From contig JAEUIH010000061.1 in NCBI GenBank assembly GCA_016795105.1, positions 1-45,181 of the forward strand: 45,181 nt of DNA, in the 5' to 3' direction. Shown here piece after piece: positions 8,299 through 17,791 of the stretch (positions within the stretch are counted from its first letter, which is position 1; the number at the start of each line of letters is the position of its first letter). Under the pieces are notes generated by a model, which saw only the letters and a program-made list of their open reading frames with translations, was not told the DNA's origin and made no database searches. The stretch is from Planctomyces sp. Lineage in GTDB: Bacteria; Planctomycetota; Planctomycetia; Planctomycetales; Planctomycetaceae. The position numbers and the translations under genes were made by a program.

Positions 8299-8940
8299 TT
8301 AGTGATCATGCTTAACGGCAAAACCAAGCTTCTGAAGCCACTCCGCGCGTTTTTCTGCCGCTTCATGCCCTGCACATTCGATCGTTCGAGTTTTGACGCA
8401 GCGAAATGTTACGTCCGTATGACCTTCGTCAGCACTTTCCTTGAATTCGCAGCCAAGTGCTTTGCAGACGACGATGAACTCAGCACTGGTCCCTGCTTTT
8501 TCAAAGTGCTTCTCAATCCACTCTTCGGCCTGAAATGAGATGACTTCCATTTCTTCGTCATGAGCATGTTTGTGGGCGTCATCGTGTTCTTCATGATGCT
8601 CAGGATCTTCGCTGTGCAAGGTTTCGCAACCAGCATCGCTCAACCAATCCTGCCACTTGTGAACCAATTCCTCGGATTGCAGAGTCACGAGCGTCCAGCG
8701 TGGCTGCTGAAAAGTGACATCTATATGTCCGTCGTGGGATTCAACCTTGGCTTTGCACCCAAGTTTCGTCAGCGCCTTTTCAAACGCAGCGCCCTTCTTG
8801 GGATCATCAAACTCTTTCGTGATTGGCTCCGAAGCCCGATACGCAAAAACGAAGGTTTCGTTCTCATCTGCCGCGATCGACGAGGCAGTCATCGTACTGA
8901 TGAGCCCTGTCATCAATGTCATCAATTGCAATAGTTTCAT
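8299..8940 (-). CDS. Exported two-unit metal-ligand-rich protein (copy B)
   Basis: 213 residues with a signal peptide (MKLLQLMTLMTGLISTMTAS, cleavage near SIAADE). Two related units follow. The first runs from about KLGCKAKVESHDGHIDVTF to DAGCETLH, the second from ALGCEFKESADEGHTDVTFR to KLGFAVKHDH. A linker between them is acidic and His-rich (EDPEHHEEHDDAHKHAHDEE). The unit pattern is LGCx-(8)-HxGHxDVTFx and later a WL/GF-x-x-x-H ending. It is paralogous to the gene at 9030-9626, which lies immediately upstream in the operon direction. Metal binding in the periplasm is inferred from His, Cys and acidic residues. No family recognised. Confidence 0.78.
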   Translation of the reverse strand: MKLLQLMTLMTGLISTMTASSIAADENETFVFAYRASEPITKEFDDPKKGAAFEKALTKLGCKAKVESHDGHIDVTFQQPRWTLVTLQSEELVHKWQDWLSDAGCETLHSEDPEHHEEHDDAHKHAHDEEMEVISFQAEEWIEKHFEKAGTSAEFIVVCKALGCEFKESADEGHTDVTFRCVKTRTIECAGHEAAEKRAEWLQKLGFAVKHDH

Positions 8941-9029
8941 TCGTCTACGCTCTTTTCCTAAAAACTCAGACTTCACGCCTCTGATGAACTCGTTCGACAG
9001 TCGAGCGAGTCTTATTGGCCCACAGGCCA

Positions 9030-9626
9030 TCAGTGAGCATGTTCCGTCTGAAATCCCTTTTTCTCCAGCCAGGTTTGCAATGAATGTGCTTCATCATGAT
9101 CGATGCAAACCAGGTTTCGACGCGAGGTACAACGGAACCTGACGTCGATATGACCGTCATGTCCGCCTTTGCGGACTTCACATCCCAGACCTTTGCAGAT
9201 CGCAACGAATTCGTCGGCCTTTGCTCCATCCTCGAAATGTTGCGATTGCCATTCAGATTGCATGTATTGCACGGCAACGGCATCTCTTGACGAGGAATGA
9301 GCGTGTCCATGCAGAGTCTCGAAGCCATTCTTATTCAGCCATTGTTCCCAGCGGTCAGCATTCTCATGGGATTCCAGAGTGACCTCCCGCCATTGCACGG
9401 AACGAAACGTCACATCCGAATGGTTACCGTGTCGATTCACTTTGGTTTCACAACCCAGTTTCCGAAGCATTGAAAGTTTCTTTTCCGCATCAGCATCATC
9501 TTCAGCATGAAGACTTTGCCACTCCTTTGAACGAAAAGCGACTGACTCCTCACCCTCGGACGCCGTCGTCACGGAGTTGGCGATTGAAAGAACTGCAATT
9601 GCGAACAATGTGGCTCTCACTAACAT
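9030..9626 (-). CDS. Exported two-unit metal-ligand-rich protein (copy A)
   Basis: 198 residues with a signal peptide (MLVRATLFAIAVLSIANSVT). It holds the same unit twice: LGCETKVNRHGNHSDVTFR through NKNGFETLHGHAH, and LGCEVRKGGHDGHIDVRFR through EKKGFQTEHAH. Each unit carries a Cys, an HxxH-type cluster, a DVxFR strand and a final HxH. Four copies in two adjacent genes indicate internal duplication followed by gene duplication. It follows the RND pump after about 156 bases on the same strand, so it may be a periplasmic metal buffer or chaperone for the pump. This inference rests on ligands and position only. Confidence 0.78.
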   Translation of the reverse strand: MLVRATLFAIAVLSIANSVTTASEGEESVAFRSKEWQSLHAEDDADAEKKLSMLRKLGCETKVNRHGNHSDVTFRSVQWREVTLESHENADRWEQWLNKNGFETLHGHAHSSSRDAVAVQYMQSEWQSQHFEDGAKADEFVAICKGLGCEVRKGGHDGHIDVRFRCTSRRNLVCIDHDEAHSLQTWLEKKGFQTEHAH

Positions 9627-9782
9627 GACTGCGACTTTCTGAAATTGTCTTACAGCCGATACGTCCGGGACTGTAAAACGGATTGACTTGATCTCTGCTC
9701 GCGAACAAGGAACAGACGACGAAGTTCAGAGGTCGCACTTTGCGTGCCGTCGTTTAGATTCTTCTGTATCAAATGGATTGTT

Positions 9783-12700
9783 TCAGTGGCTCCCGGCTGT
9801 TGTGGCAAATTGGTGATTCTGAAGGGCCTCTTCATGAGGCTCGACCAGCGGAATCTCTTCCGCAGATTCACTAACCACCCGTTGAGCTGCTTTGAGACCG
9901 AATAGCCAGAACAGTGCTGGGTGGACGAAGAAGTCCAGAAGTGTCGAACTAATGACACCACCGAGTATCACAGTCGCGACAGGGTACAGGATTTCTTTGC
10001 CCGGCTCGCCAGCAGCCAAAACCAGAGGCACGAGTCCAATACCGGCTGTTAACGCTGTCATCAAAACCGGTGCCAGCCGTTCAAGCCCCGCTCGTATGAT
10101 CATGGAATGCGACCATGTCTCGCCTTCATATTTCACCAAATGCAGGTAGTGGTTAAGCAGCAGGATACCGTTTCGAGATGCGATGCCTGCCAGTGAAATG
10201 AAGCCGACCATGGCCGCAATCGTCAGTGTCTGACCTGTCAGTACCAATGCTGCCACACTTCCAATAAATGCCATTGGCAATGCCGCCATGACCTGCAGAC
10301 TCAAATTCACCGACCGAAACATCGCATAGAGAGTCAGAAAGACGCCTACCAGAGAGACGACGAAGAGAACGCCGAGAATTCGACTGGCTTCTTTCTGACT
10401 TTGAAACTGGCCGCCGTACTCGACAAAGTAGCCTGGCGGAAGACTCGCAGCGATCGGATCCAACTTCTTCTGAATGTCTGTCACGACGTCGACCACACCT
10501 CGTTCGCTGACGTTGCACTGAAGTACGATGCGTCGTCGCACATTTTCACGATTGATTGTGTTGGGACCACCAGCCTCGTAGATGGAAGCAACAGATTCCA
10601 GAGGCACGGTGCCCCCTTCGGGCAGGTCTATTGAGAGTCTTCTCAGTGCTTCCATATCCTCGCGATTCTTGTTGTCAAATCGCACCAGCAAATCAAATGT
10701 TCTTTGGCCCTCAAGGACTTCGGACACCACAACACCATTCAGAGCCGTTTCTATGAACTGGTTCACCTGTCTGGCGGTCAGTCCATTCAAAGCCAGCTTT
10801 TCGCGTTTGAGTTCAATACGCATTTGTGGAATCAGGACTTGCGGTTCGAGCATGAGGTCCGCGACACCAGGCACGGACTTAATGGCCTGCTCCATTTCCT
10901 GAGCCTTTCGACGCAGCAGATCGAGGTCATCTCCGTAGATCTTGATACCAATCTGCGCCTTTACGCCGGACAACATATGCGAGATGAGATGAGAGATTGG
11001 TTGCTCGACAGCAGAGACGACTCCCGGGATATCGGCCATCGCTTCTCGAATCTCGTTGATCTGCTCTTCACGCGTCAGGTGCGAATTCTGATTGAGATCA
11101 ATGATGAATTCGCTGGTGTTCACACCTTCTGCGTGTTCATCCAACTCTGCTCTCCCCGTACGTCGCCCCACTCGAATCACATCCGGAACCTGCATCAGTC
11201 TCTGTTCACATCGCGAAGCAATACTGTTCGATACGGCGAGCGATGTTCCAGGAGGTAGAACAACGTTGAGCTGTATTGAGCCTTCGTTGAATGGAGGGAG
11301 GAAGTCTCGCTCCAAATTGAACACGAAGACTCCCGCAATGGCGACACAGCCCATAACCACCGCGAGATTGAGTCGCGGAAACGCAAGACTGAAGCGGATG
11401 ATTCGACTGGCGAGTCCCTTCAGGATACGAAGCAGAAATCCATCTTCACCATGCTCCGAGAGTTTTGCATTTCCCAGCAGTAGGTAGGAAAGCACTGGAG
11501 TCACTGTGAGTGAAACCAGAAGGGACGCGGCAATCGAAACGATGTAGGCCACGCCCAGCGGAGCGAAGAGTCGACCTTCCATCCCTGTCAGTGCAAACAG
11601 CGGAATAAATACGATGCAAACGATGATCGTGCTGAAGACAATGGAGTTGCGGACTTCCGTGCTGGCCTGAAACACAATCAGCAAAGGATGCTTTGGCTTG
11701 GTCGCGTGCCTATTTTCTTTCAGTCGACGGAAAATGTTTTCAACGTCAACAATCGCATCATCCACCAATTCTCCCAAGGCGACCGCGAGGCCACCCAGCG
11801 TCATCGTATTGATCGACATCCCTGCCGCTGCAAAAACCAGAGCTGTGATGACCAGCGACAATGGAATAGCAGTCAGAGTGATAAACGTCGTTCTGATATT
11901 CATCAGGAAAAGTACCAGAATGATCACAACGAGGATCACTCCGTCACGTAGTGCTTCGACGACATTCTCGATCGCTCGATCAATGAATGACTTTTGCGAA
12001 TAGAGAGGTATAACTCGCAGGTCCTTTGGAAGAGATGGGCCTAGTTCTGTAATCGCCCGAGTGACATTCTCCGTGACGGCACGAGTGTCGGCTCCTGGCT
12101 GTTTATTGATTGTCATCACGACGCATGGTCCACCAGACCAGGGAGCGGTTCCGATTTCGTTTTCGCCATCAATCTCAACATCCGATCGTTCGAACGCTGC
12201 GCTGTCGCCGCGTTTGACTTGCCCACCCGCAACGATCCGTGCTACCTGAGTCAACAAGACGGGGCGACCTTCCCGAATCGTCACAACGATCTGCTCAAGA
12301 TCCTCTACGGTCTGGATTCGTCCCAATGCTCTCACCAGCAGTTCATTCGGTCCCTGTTGATCAAGATATCCCCCCGTGGCGTTTTCATTACTGCTGACGA
12401 CAGCCTCCTTGACCTGTTCCAGTGTCACACCGAAGCGGAGTAATTCATCGGGATTGACGAGGACTTGAAACTGCTTTCTTTGGCCTCCCATCGTGAAGAC
12501 CTGAGCCACGCCGGGTATTGTCAGAAGTCGCTGACGAACCACCCAATCTGCAAGTGTGCGAAGTTCTAACGGATCCGTTTTTCCTCCGTCGCTGTACATC
12601 CCGAGCATCAGGATCTGACCCATGATTGAGGAAATCGGAGCAAGCTGTGGAGTGACTCCGTCAGGCAACCGTCCCTGCATCAGTTGCAGGCGTTCGTTGA

Positions 12701-13028
12701 CGACCTGACGGTCATTGTAGATGTCCGTGTTGAAGCCAAATTCGACATAGATCACGGAGATACCGACCCCCGATGAACTCCGGACTGCCTCAACGCCATT
12801 GGCCCCGTTGAGCGCCGTTTCGATCGGAAAAGTGATCAGAGATTCGACTTCCTCGGGCGAGAGACCTGGAGCCTCCGTCATCACGACCACTCGGGGACGA
12901 TTCAGGTCCGGGAACACATCGATCGGTGTAATAAGTGCGAGGTATGTGCCGTATCCGGTCACAAGAAGAGCTGCCGCAAGCACCAGCATTCGCTGGCGGA
13001 GCGCGAAACGAATAATTGCATTCAACAT
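9783..13028 (-). CDS. Heavy-metal efflux RND pump (CzcA/CusA family), pump 1
   Basis: A 1081-residue proton-driven inner-membrane pump that expels metal through an adaptor and a TolC channel. It shows the family start (MLNAIIRFALRQRMLVLAAA), PIDVFPDLNRPRVVVMTEAP (35-54), the large periplasmic loops, and in the fourth helix GELVDDAIVDVENIF (419-433) with the paired Asp at 423-424 expected for proton relay. This motif differs from the textbook CzcA and CusA signatures, so I do not assign a metal. RBS AAGGAG precedes the ATG. It starts 14 bases after the adaptor gene stop. Its C-terminal tail is acidic (EEIPLVEPHEEALQNHQF). Confidence 0.95.
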   Translation of the reverse strand: MLNAIIRFALRQRMLVLAAALLVTGYGTYLALITPIDVFPDLNRPRVVVMTEAPGLSPEEVESLITFPIETALNGANGVEAVRSSSGVGISVIYVEFGFNTDIYNDRQVVNERLQLMQGRLPDGVTPQLAPISSIMGQILMLGMYSDGGKTDPLELRTLADWVVRQRLLTIPGVAQVFTMGGQRKQFQVLVNPDELLRFGVTLEQVKEAVVSSNENATGGYLDQQGPNELLVRALGRIQTVEDLEQIVVTIREGRPVLLTQVARIVAGGQVKRGDSAAFERSDVEIDGENEIGTAPWSGGPCVVMTINKQPGADTRAVTENVTRAITELGPSLPKDLRVIPLYSQKSFIDRAIENVVEALRDGVILVVIILVLFLMNIRTTFITLTAIPLSLVITALVFAAAGMSINTMTLGGLAVALGELVDDAIVDVENIFRRLKENRHATKPKHPLLIVFQASTEVRNSIVFSTIIVCIVFIPLFALTGMEGRLFAPLGVAYIVSIAASLLVSLTVTPVLSYLLLGNAKLSEHGEDGFLLRILKGLASRIIRFSLAFPRLNLAVVMGCVAIAGVFVFNLERDFLPPFNEGSIQLNVVLPPGTSLAVSNSIASRCEQRLMQVPDVIRVGRRTGRAELDEHAEGVNTSEFIIDLNQNSHLTREEQINEIREAMADIPGVVSAVEQPISHLISHMLSGVKAQIGIKIYGDDLDLLRRKAQEMEQAIKSVPGVADLMLEPQVLIPQMRIELKREKLALNGLTARQVNQFIETALNGVVVSEVLEGQRTFDLLVRFDNKNREDMEALRRLSIDLPEGGTVPLESVASIYEAGGPNTINRENVRRRIVLQCNVSERGVVDVVTDIQKKLDPIAASLPPGYFVEYGGQFQSQKEASRILGVLFVVSLVGVFLTLYAMFRSVNLSLQVMAALPMAFIGSVAALVLTGQTLTIAAMVGFISLAGIASRNGILLLNHYLHLVKYEGETWSHSMIIRAGLERLAPVLMTALTAGIGLVPLVLAAGEPGKEILYPVATVILGGVISSTLLDFFVHPALFWLFGLKAAQRVVSESAEEIPLVEPHEEALQNHQFATTAGSH

Positions 13029-13042
13029 GTCTGGCTCCTTGA

Positions 13043-14596
13043 TTAGTGGTTATGTCCGGCGTGAGGATCGACGCCACCACCCGCTTTGTTTTTCAGAGCC
13101 ATTTGCATCTGGTGTGCTCCACGCTGAGCAACGATATCTCCGGGAAAGAGGGAGCCGTCACTGGCAATCACAGCATGTGAAGAATCACGGTATCTCACAT
13201 GCACGGGCACTCGATCAAAGTGCTTCCCATTCTGCTGAAACACAAACGATTCAGCACCTTCCCGCGCGATAGCCTCAACGGGCAGGACAATCTGGTCAGT
13301 CCATTCTTCGACCGGAACACGCACCTGAACTCGTTGTCCGGGACGGTACTTCCAGTCAAGGAACTTTTGACCATTGGGAGAAGGCATTTCTCTGGCAATC
13401 TCATTCGGCAGACGCACGAAGAACGACAGAGACCGAGACTCGACGTCAATATCACTGGCCGAATACACGAGGTCCAGGTTTTCCACGTTTCGAACAGTTT
13501 CCCCGCTTCCCTCAAAGAGAGCCGTAATTTTCCAGTTTCGCTCACCGCTTTGAGACAGCAATTCCAGATCCTGTTCGAAGGCGCTGCCTTGAATGTACAA
13601 CTCCGAGAAATCTGCAAGGACCGCAAGGGTCGTTCCCGCTGCAACAGTCTCTCCTTTGTGAACGAGCACTTCCTGAAGAATCAAGGGAGTGCCGTCTGTT
13701 TCCTTGTTGGCGACAAGGCTTCGTTCCTCAACGGCACTCGAATTGTGCTGCGGCTCGTCGGCCGACACGGCAGGGCCTCTTGTCATGGAAACTGGGCGGG
13801 TTGCCGTACTGGACAAATGCAACTCATCGTCCCCGTGCCCGTCACGACCAGGGGCGATGATCTGCAGATCTCGTAACAGACGCTTGTTTTTTGCGATGTC
13901 TTCGATTTGCCGTTCGGAGAGTCCATGGAGTCGGAGTGCTTCTTTCTGGGCATTCATCTGGACTTCCAGTTTCTCTTTGGCGTATTGGCGTTCCAAAAGA
14001 GTCTTCTGCGAAACTGCCCCAGCTTCCGTGGCCTTCGAAAGTCTTGCGATCTCTCTGGTCTCAACATCAAGCTCTCCGACCGTGCGCAACAAATCTGTCT
14101 GTGTCGAAACAAGGGCTTCGGCCGTGATTCGCAACTGGAACAAGAGTGTCCCGGGTTTCACCGCCTCTCCTTGAACGGCATGAACGTGCGTAATGACAGC
14201 AGCCATTGGTGTCGAAATCTCAACACGAGTCCGCCCTGGTCTTTCAACCACGAGGCCCGGCACCGTGATCGAACGGCGAAAAGTCTGCTGTTTCAGAGGC
14301 TGCAGGAATTCGGCTGCTAATCCGATGTTCCCCTGTGCCTGAACTGACAGTTCAAGAGTGTTGGAGTCATCGGAGCCGTGATCGTGACCGGCATGTGAGT
14401 CTTCAGCGGCAGATGCACCGCTGTGGTCATGTTCATCGATCGCTGACGTACTTTTTGTTTTGGAAATCGTCTGTCGAACAATCTCCTGGGCAGGTTGCCA
14501 CCAATGGGAGCGAGTTGCGACTCCTGCGACAACAGTCACAAGCAAGCCTATTCCCCAGATCCATCGAGCACGCGATGAGGGCGCAGGGTTCTTCAC
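13043..14596 (-). CDS. RND efflux periplasmic adaptor (CzcB/CusB-like) with His-rich ends
   Basis: 517 residues, starting with GTG (GGAG seven bases upstream). One N-terminal membrane anchor (about 11-30) is followed by a His/Asp-rich stretch (DEHDHSGASAAEDSHAGHDH), a lipoyl-like hairpin half (PMAAVITHVHAVQGEAVKPG), an alpha-helical hairpin, the second lipoyl half (VLVHKGETVAAGTTLAVLAD), a beta-barrel and a membrane-proximal domain. The C-terminus is also His-rich (GGGVDPHAGHNH). It directly precedes pump 1 and is its partner. The extra His tracts suggest the adaptor captures metal itself. Confidence 0.93.
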   Translation of the reverse strand: MKNPAPSSRARWIWGIGLLVTVVAGVATRSHWWQPAQEIVRQTISKTKSTSAIDEHDHSGASAAEDSHAGHDHGSDDSNTLELSVQAQGNIGLAAEFLQPLKQQTFRRSITVPGLVVERPGRTRVEISTPMAAVITHVHAVQGEAVKPGTLLFQLRITAEALVSTQTDLLRTVGELDVETREIARLSKATEAGAVSQKTLLERQYAKEKLEVQMNAQKEALRLHGLSERQIEDIAKNKRLLRDLQIIAPGRDGHGDDELHLSSTATRPVSMTRGPAVSADEPQHNSSAVEERSLVANKETDGTPLILQEVLVHKGETVAAGTTLAVLADFSELYIQGSAFEQDLELLSQSGERNWKITALFEGSGETVRNVENLDLVYSASDIDVESRSLSFFVRLPNEIAREMPSPNGQKFLDWKYRPGQRVQVRVPVEEWTDQIVLPVEAIAREGAESFVFQQNGKHFDRVPVHVRYRDSSHAVIASDGSLFPGDIVAQRGAHQMQMALKNKAGGGVDPHAGHNH

Positions 14597-14748
14597 TTTG
14601 AATCTCCAAGAGTGCGGCCACCAATACTGCGGCGCGGCAATTCAGTGGCATCGAGAAAAGGTCGAACAGTTCTGTCGTTCTGCCAAAAAGCAAATGGCAA
14701 AAATCAAGACAAAACAATGGTTGAAGAGACAGTCGGTCTCGTTAGCGG

Positions 14749-15198
14749 CTACACAATCCAGACCTGAGTCAGCGCGCGCGGGCTCGGCGATTGCGGCGGA
14801 GCACTTTTGATGGACATCAGCAAGAGCACTGACTGACTCGAAGCAGGTGGCAGGCTGAGTTGCTCCAGAGGCGATACCTCGGGTCTCAGGGCCATTTCTG
14901 GGCATTCAGGCCGCAGTGTTTCTGAGCAAATGTAGGTACAACGTTCCTCGTCGCATCGATGCCGATCGTCATCGGGGCAACAGGGCAAACCCGATTCGGG
15001 CGTGTCGCTACCACATTGCGGTAGGCCAGCTGGCGAATGGCATTCGTGATGCTTATGACCGGGACAAGGGGGCTGTGTTTCAGCAACTTGGACCGACTGT
15101 CTGCTCATCCCCACGTGCGCATGGTGCCAGCAACAGCCAAAAATGCTGTGAAACAGCATTGGCAGCAGCGTAGCGGCGATAGCCAGTGAACGAACCAT
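14749..15198 (-). CDS. Cys/His-rich exported protein, family member 2
   Basis: 149 residues with a signal peptide (MVRSLAIAATLLPMLFHSIF) followed at once by GCCWHHAHVG. Later Cys/His groups are PPCPGHKHHECHSP, LPCCPDDDRHRCDEERC and TYICSETLRPEC. The C-terminal half is Pro/Ser/Leu-rich, ending PSPRALTQVWIV. It is the first gene ahead of the adaptor and RND pump 1, with a 152-base gap. Role unknown: a secreted metal-binding protein or a metal-responsive leader ORF. Confidence 0.62.
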   Translation of the reverse strand: MVRSLAIAATLLPMLFHSIFGCCWHHAHVGMSRQSVQVAETQPPCPGHKHHECHSPAGLPQCGSDTPESGLPCCPDDDRHRCDEERCTYICSETLRPECPEMALRPEVSPLEQLSLPPASSQSVLLLMSIKSAPPQSPSPRALTQVWIV

Positions 15199-15664
15199 GA
15201 GATTGATGCTCTTGGAAAGAACTCATCGACAGAGGTGAAGGGTATCGCAGCAAGTTCAGTGCCTCAATAGCAGTTGACCGCGAAATCGCTTGGCATAATT
15301 CGTGAATTCCCGCACTTCTCCAGAGTTGACTCCAACGTGTAAAAGCTCGTCAGGCCGAGACTTCCTTGGCTTCCTGATACGATCTACTCGGTATGAGAGT
15401 CGGACCGTTTGGTTTCAGGCGACTTCATATTGACACCATTTGACATCGAGTTGAACACAGAGCCAGTGGACTTCGTCTAATTGGAAACACCCCCGAATCA
15501 AGCTTTCTCCGGAACAATCAGCAGCAACGGCAAATTCTGCCGATCGGCATTGAGTTTGCCTCCCAGGCACTCAGTGTTCTTGCAGAGTTGATTTGCAGTG
15601 AATGGCGACTTTCGCATGCCGCGATAGTCATTTCCTCCGAGGTAGGTCTACGAAAGGCTGAACC
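15199..15664. other. Divergent intergenic region
   Basis: This 466-base stretch separates the minus-strand Cys-rich gene (start 15198) from the plus-strand Gly/His/Tyr-rich gene (start 15665). It should hold the promoters for both directions. I see no convincing consensus promoter, repeat or ORF. Confidence 0.4.
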
Positions 15665-16039
15665 ATGAACAGGATTTTGATGGTGACTTTTTTGGGTGTG
15701 GGATTCGCTCTCATGGGGAGCGATGAGATTGCTGAGGCCGGGCATGGTTGTGGATACGGCGGTTACTCATATGGAGCACCAGTCTATTCCTATCCTCCAG
15801 CGTACGCATACGCTCCGTCGTCTTACGGATACGTAACTCCTGCATTTTCATATGCACCGACCTGTCAGTCCGCGTATGTACAGCCGTCTTTGGGTTACGG
15901 CAGCAGCATCAGTATCGGGTTTGGCCACGGCCACTCGGTGGGTCATGGAGGTCACTGGAGCGGACACGGGAGCCACTTTAGCGGTCATCATCACGGCGGC
16001 CATCATGGCGGTGGACACCACGGCGGCTGGCATCACTAA
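15665..16039 (+). CDS. Gly/Tyr/His-rich exported protein
   Basis: 124 residues with a signal peptide (MNRILMVTFLGVGFALMGSD, cleavage probably near AEAGHG), RBS AAAGG seven bases before the ATG. The middle is Tyr/Pro/Ser/Ala-rich (SYPPAYAYAPSSYGYVTPAF) and the C-terminal third is almost only Gly, His, Ser and Trp (GHGHSVGHGGHWSGHGSHFS, ending HHGGHHGGGHHGGWHH). Such a sequence is probably disordered and binds transition metals through His. It is a single-gene unit facing away from the pump 1 operon and is followed by an inverted repeat. Confidence 0.75.
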   Translation: MNRILMVTFLGVGFALMGSDEIAEAGHGCGYGGYSYGAPVYSYPPAYAYAPSSYGYVTPAFSYAPTCQSAYVQPSLGYGSSISIGFGHGHSVGHGGHWSGHGSHFSGHHHGGHHGGGHHGGWHH

Positions 16040-16062
16040 TTGGCATTAAGTGGCAATGCCAA
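16040..16062. terminator. Possible terminator hairpin
   Basis: The arms TTGGCATT (16040-16047) and AATGCCAA (16055-16062) pair perfectly around AAGTGGC, starting at the last base of the Gly/His-rich gene's stop codon. The downstream sequence CCAATTTCCC has only a short T-run, so termination is plausible but not strong. Confidence 0.45.
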
Positions 16063-16114
16063 CCAATTTCCCATGCTGTTCGGCAGATGGCGAAGTGATG
16101 GCCCCGTCACTCTT

Positions 16115-16148
16115 TTCAACTCGGTCGATTCACACTGACCGAGTTGAA
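16115..16148. terminator. Hairpin between convergent genes
   Basis: A perfect 12-bp inverted repeat: TTCAACTCGGTC (16115-16126), a 10-base loop, GACCGAGTTGAA (16137-16148). It lies between the ends of the convergent genes at 15665-16039 and 16207-17730, where a bidirectional terminator is expected. Neither side carries a long T-run. Confidence 0.55.
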
Positions 16149-16206
16149 TCTGTCTCATGTCCTGTGCTTCGGCCGAGTAACCGTCATGTCATCACATCGC
16201 TCAACA

Positions 16207-17730
16207 CTATTGTCCGCTGAGTGACTGGTCGCGAAGAGCACTATCAAACTCGGTGTCCCGAGTTGCATCAAGTCCGCCTACCAAAACTTGTCCGTCAAGG
16301 AGTGCCGTCGTTTTGGCGAGTTCGAGTTGCCAGCTGACGAATTCCTGGTTGGTGTCGAAATACGTTTTGCGTGCCACAAGAACCTGAAGAAAGTCGTACT
16401 CGCCAGCCTTGTATGCCTGCTCTGCCAGGTTGAGTGATTCTTCTGCTCTTGGCAGGATCTCCTGATGGTATTGATCGACAGATGCGGCTGCGGCTTCAAA
16501 CCCACTGATGGCTTCGGCAAGTCGTGACTCGATTGACAACTCTGTTCGTCGAACATCCTGCGAAGCCCGGCAGAATTCGGCCTGAGCGGCAGCGATATTG
16601 CCTTCGTTTCGATTGTGAATCGGCAGCGGTACGCCGATCTGAGTGTTCAACATCCCAGATCCTGTACCGTTATCACGGCCAGCGCCTACCATCAGCGAAA
16701 GGTTCGGAATGGCTTGAGCATTCTGCCGTTCGATATTTGCCCGAGCGCGGGCGAGCCGTGCCCGGGCTCCCTGCAGTTCGGGGCTTGATGCCAGCATTTG
16801 CGATTTGACTGTCTCCCAGTCTCTTCGTTCGGCGGAACTCGGCAGCAGTCCATCAAGGACGCCAGGGTCATTACCGGGCACACCGGCTGTTGCCATAAGC
16901 TGTTTCCAGGCACCCGTAAACGCGGCGTCAGCCTGTTGGCGTTGAAGTTGAATCTGCTTCAACTGGATTTCGGCCTGCAAGACTTCCGGACGAGTACCCT
17001 CTTTAGCGTTCAGGCGAGCTTCAGCAAAACTGACGCCCTTCACCGCGACAGTTTCGAATTCTGTAGCCAGATCCTTTCGCCGTTGTGCTGCAAGCGCTTC
17101 GTAGAACCGTTGGCGGACATCGGTAAGAACGCGAAGTCTCTGCGTCTCAACTTCCCAGAGCTGTGACTGAACTTCCTGACGCAGAACACGTTGATTCTTC
17201 GTCAGCTTGTCGCCAAGTACGAAGTCCTGTTCGATAAACGCGACATGTTGATCAGTGCCTCTGTCGGCGAGTTGACTTGCCTGATAGCCGACAACGGGAT
17301 TCGGTTTTCGCCCTACCTGATTTTGGTAGCCCATGGCTTTGTGAGCTGATGCCGAGGCCTGGAGGACTGCTGGGTTCTGCTGCAATGCAATGGACTCAAG
17401 GGCAGCCAAGGACCAACCAGCGTGCTCGTTGATTGGTTCTGTAGAATTGGAAGATTCGTCCAACACCGCTGTCATATCTTCAGTTACGGTGTACTGCACT
17501 GGGTGAATGCCGGACGTCTTCTGCGAAGAATCAACCTGCATTTCAACGTCATCATCGGATACCGGCTTCATTGATGGTTGAAGCTCAAGCGTTGAGGATG
17601 AAGCCAAAGTCGATTTCTGTGGCATCGTGCTGTGGGACATCCCGATATTGGATCGACCACTGGCACAACCGGCCCCAAATAGCATCAGCGTCAGTAACGC
17701 TGCATTTCTGCGTACAACCATTTTCCACAT
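16207..17730 (-). CDS. TolC-type outer-membrane efflux lipoprotein (CzcC/CusC-like)
   Basis: 507 residues with a lipobox (MLFGAGC, Cys about 22) and GGAG eight bases before the ATG. An extended low-complexity N-terminal part precedes the paired helical repeats of the outer membrane efflux protein fold: SLAALESIALQQNPAVLQAS starts the first and ASSPELQGARARLARARANI the second. IGVPLPIHNRNEGNIAAAQ is the usual strand-turn of this family, and AEQAYKAGEYDFLQVLVAR is the typical closing helix. It forms the trimeric exit duct for RND pumps. It is the only TolC-type gene in the window and may serve both RND systems. It follows a Cys-rich ORF by 61 bases. Confidence 0.92.
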   Translation of the reverse strand: MWKMVVRRNAALLTLMLFGAGCASGRSNIGMSHSTMPQKSTLASSSTLELQPSMKPVSDDDVEMQVDSSQKTSGIHPVQYTVTEDMTAVLDESSNSTEPINEHAGWSLAALESIALQQNPAVLQASASAHKAMGYQNQVGRKPNPVVGYQASQLADRGTDQHVAFIEQDFVLGDKLTKNQRVLRQEVQSQLWEVETQRLRVLTDVRQRFYEALAAQRRKDLATEFETVAVKGVSFAEARLNAKEGTRPEVLQAEIQLKQIQLQRQQADAAFTGAWKQLMATAGVPGNDPGVLDGLLPSSAERRDWETVKSQMLASSPELQGARARLARARANIERQNAQAIPNLSLMVGAGRDNGTGSGMLNTQIGVPLPIHNRNEGNIAAAQAEFCRASQDVRRTELSIESRLAEAISGFEAAAASVDQYHQEILPRAEESLNLAEQAYKAGEYDFLQVLVARKTYFDTNQEFVSWQLELAKTTALLDGQVLVGGLDATRDTEFDSALRDQSLSGQ

Positions 17731-17791
17731 TGGATTTGCTCCAAAAGCGTAACTGAGAATTAGTCGAACTCAAATGAATGAATCCAACGAG

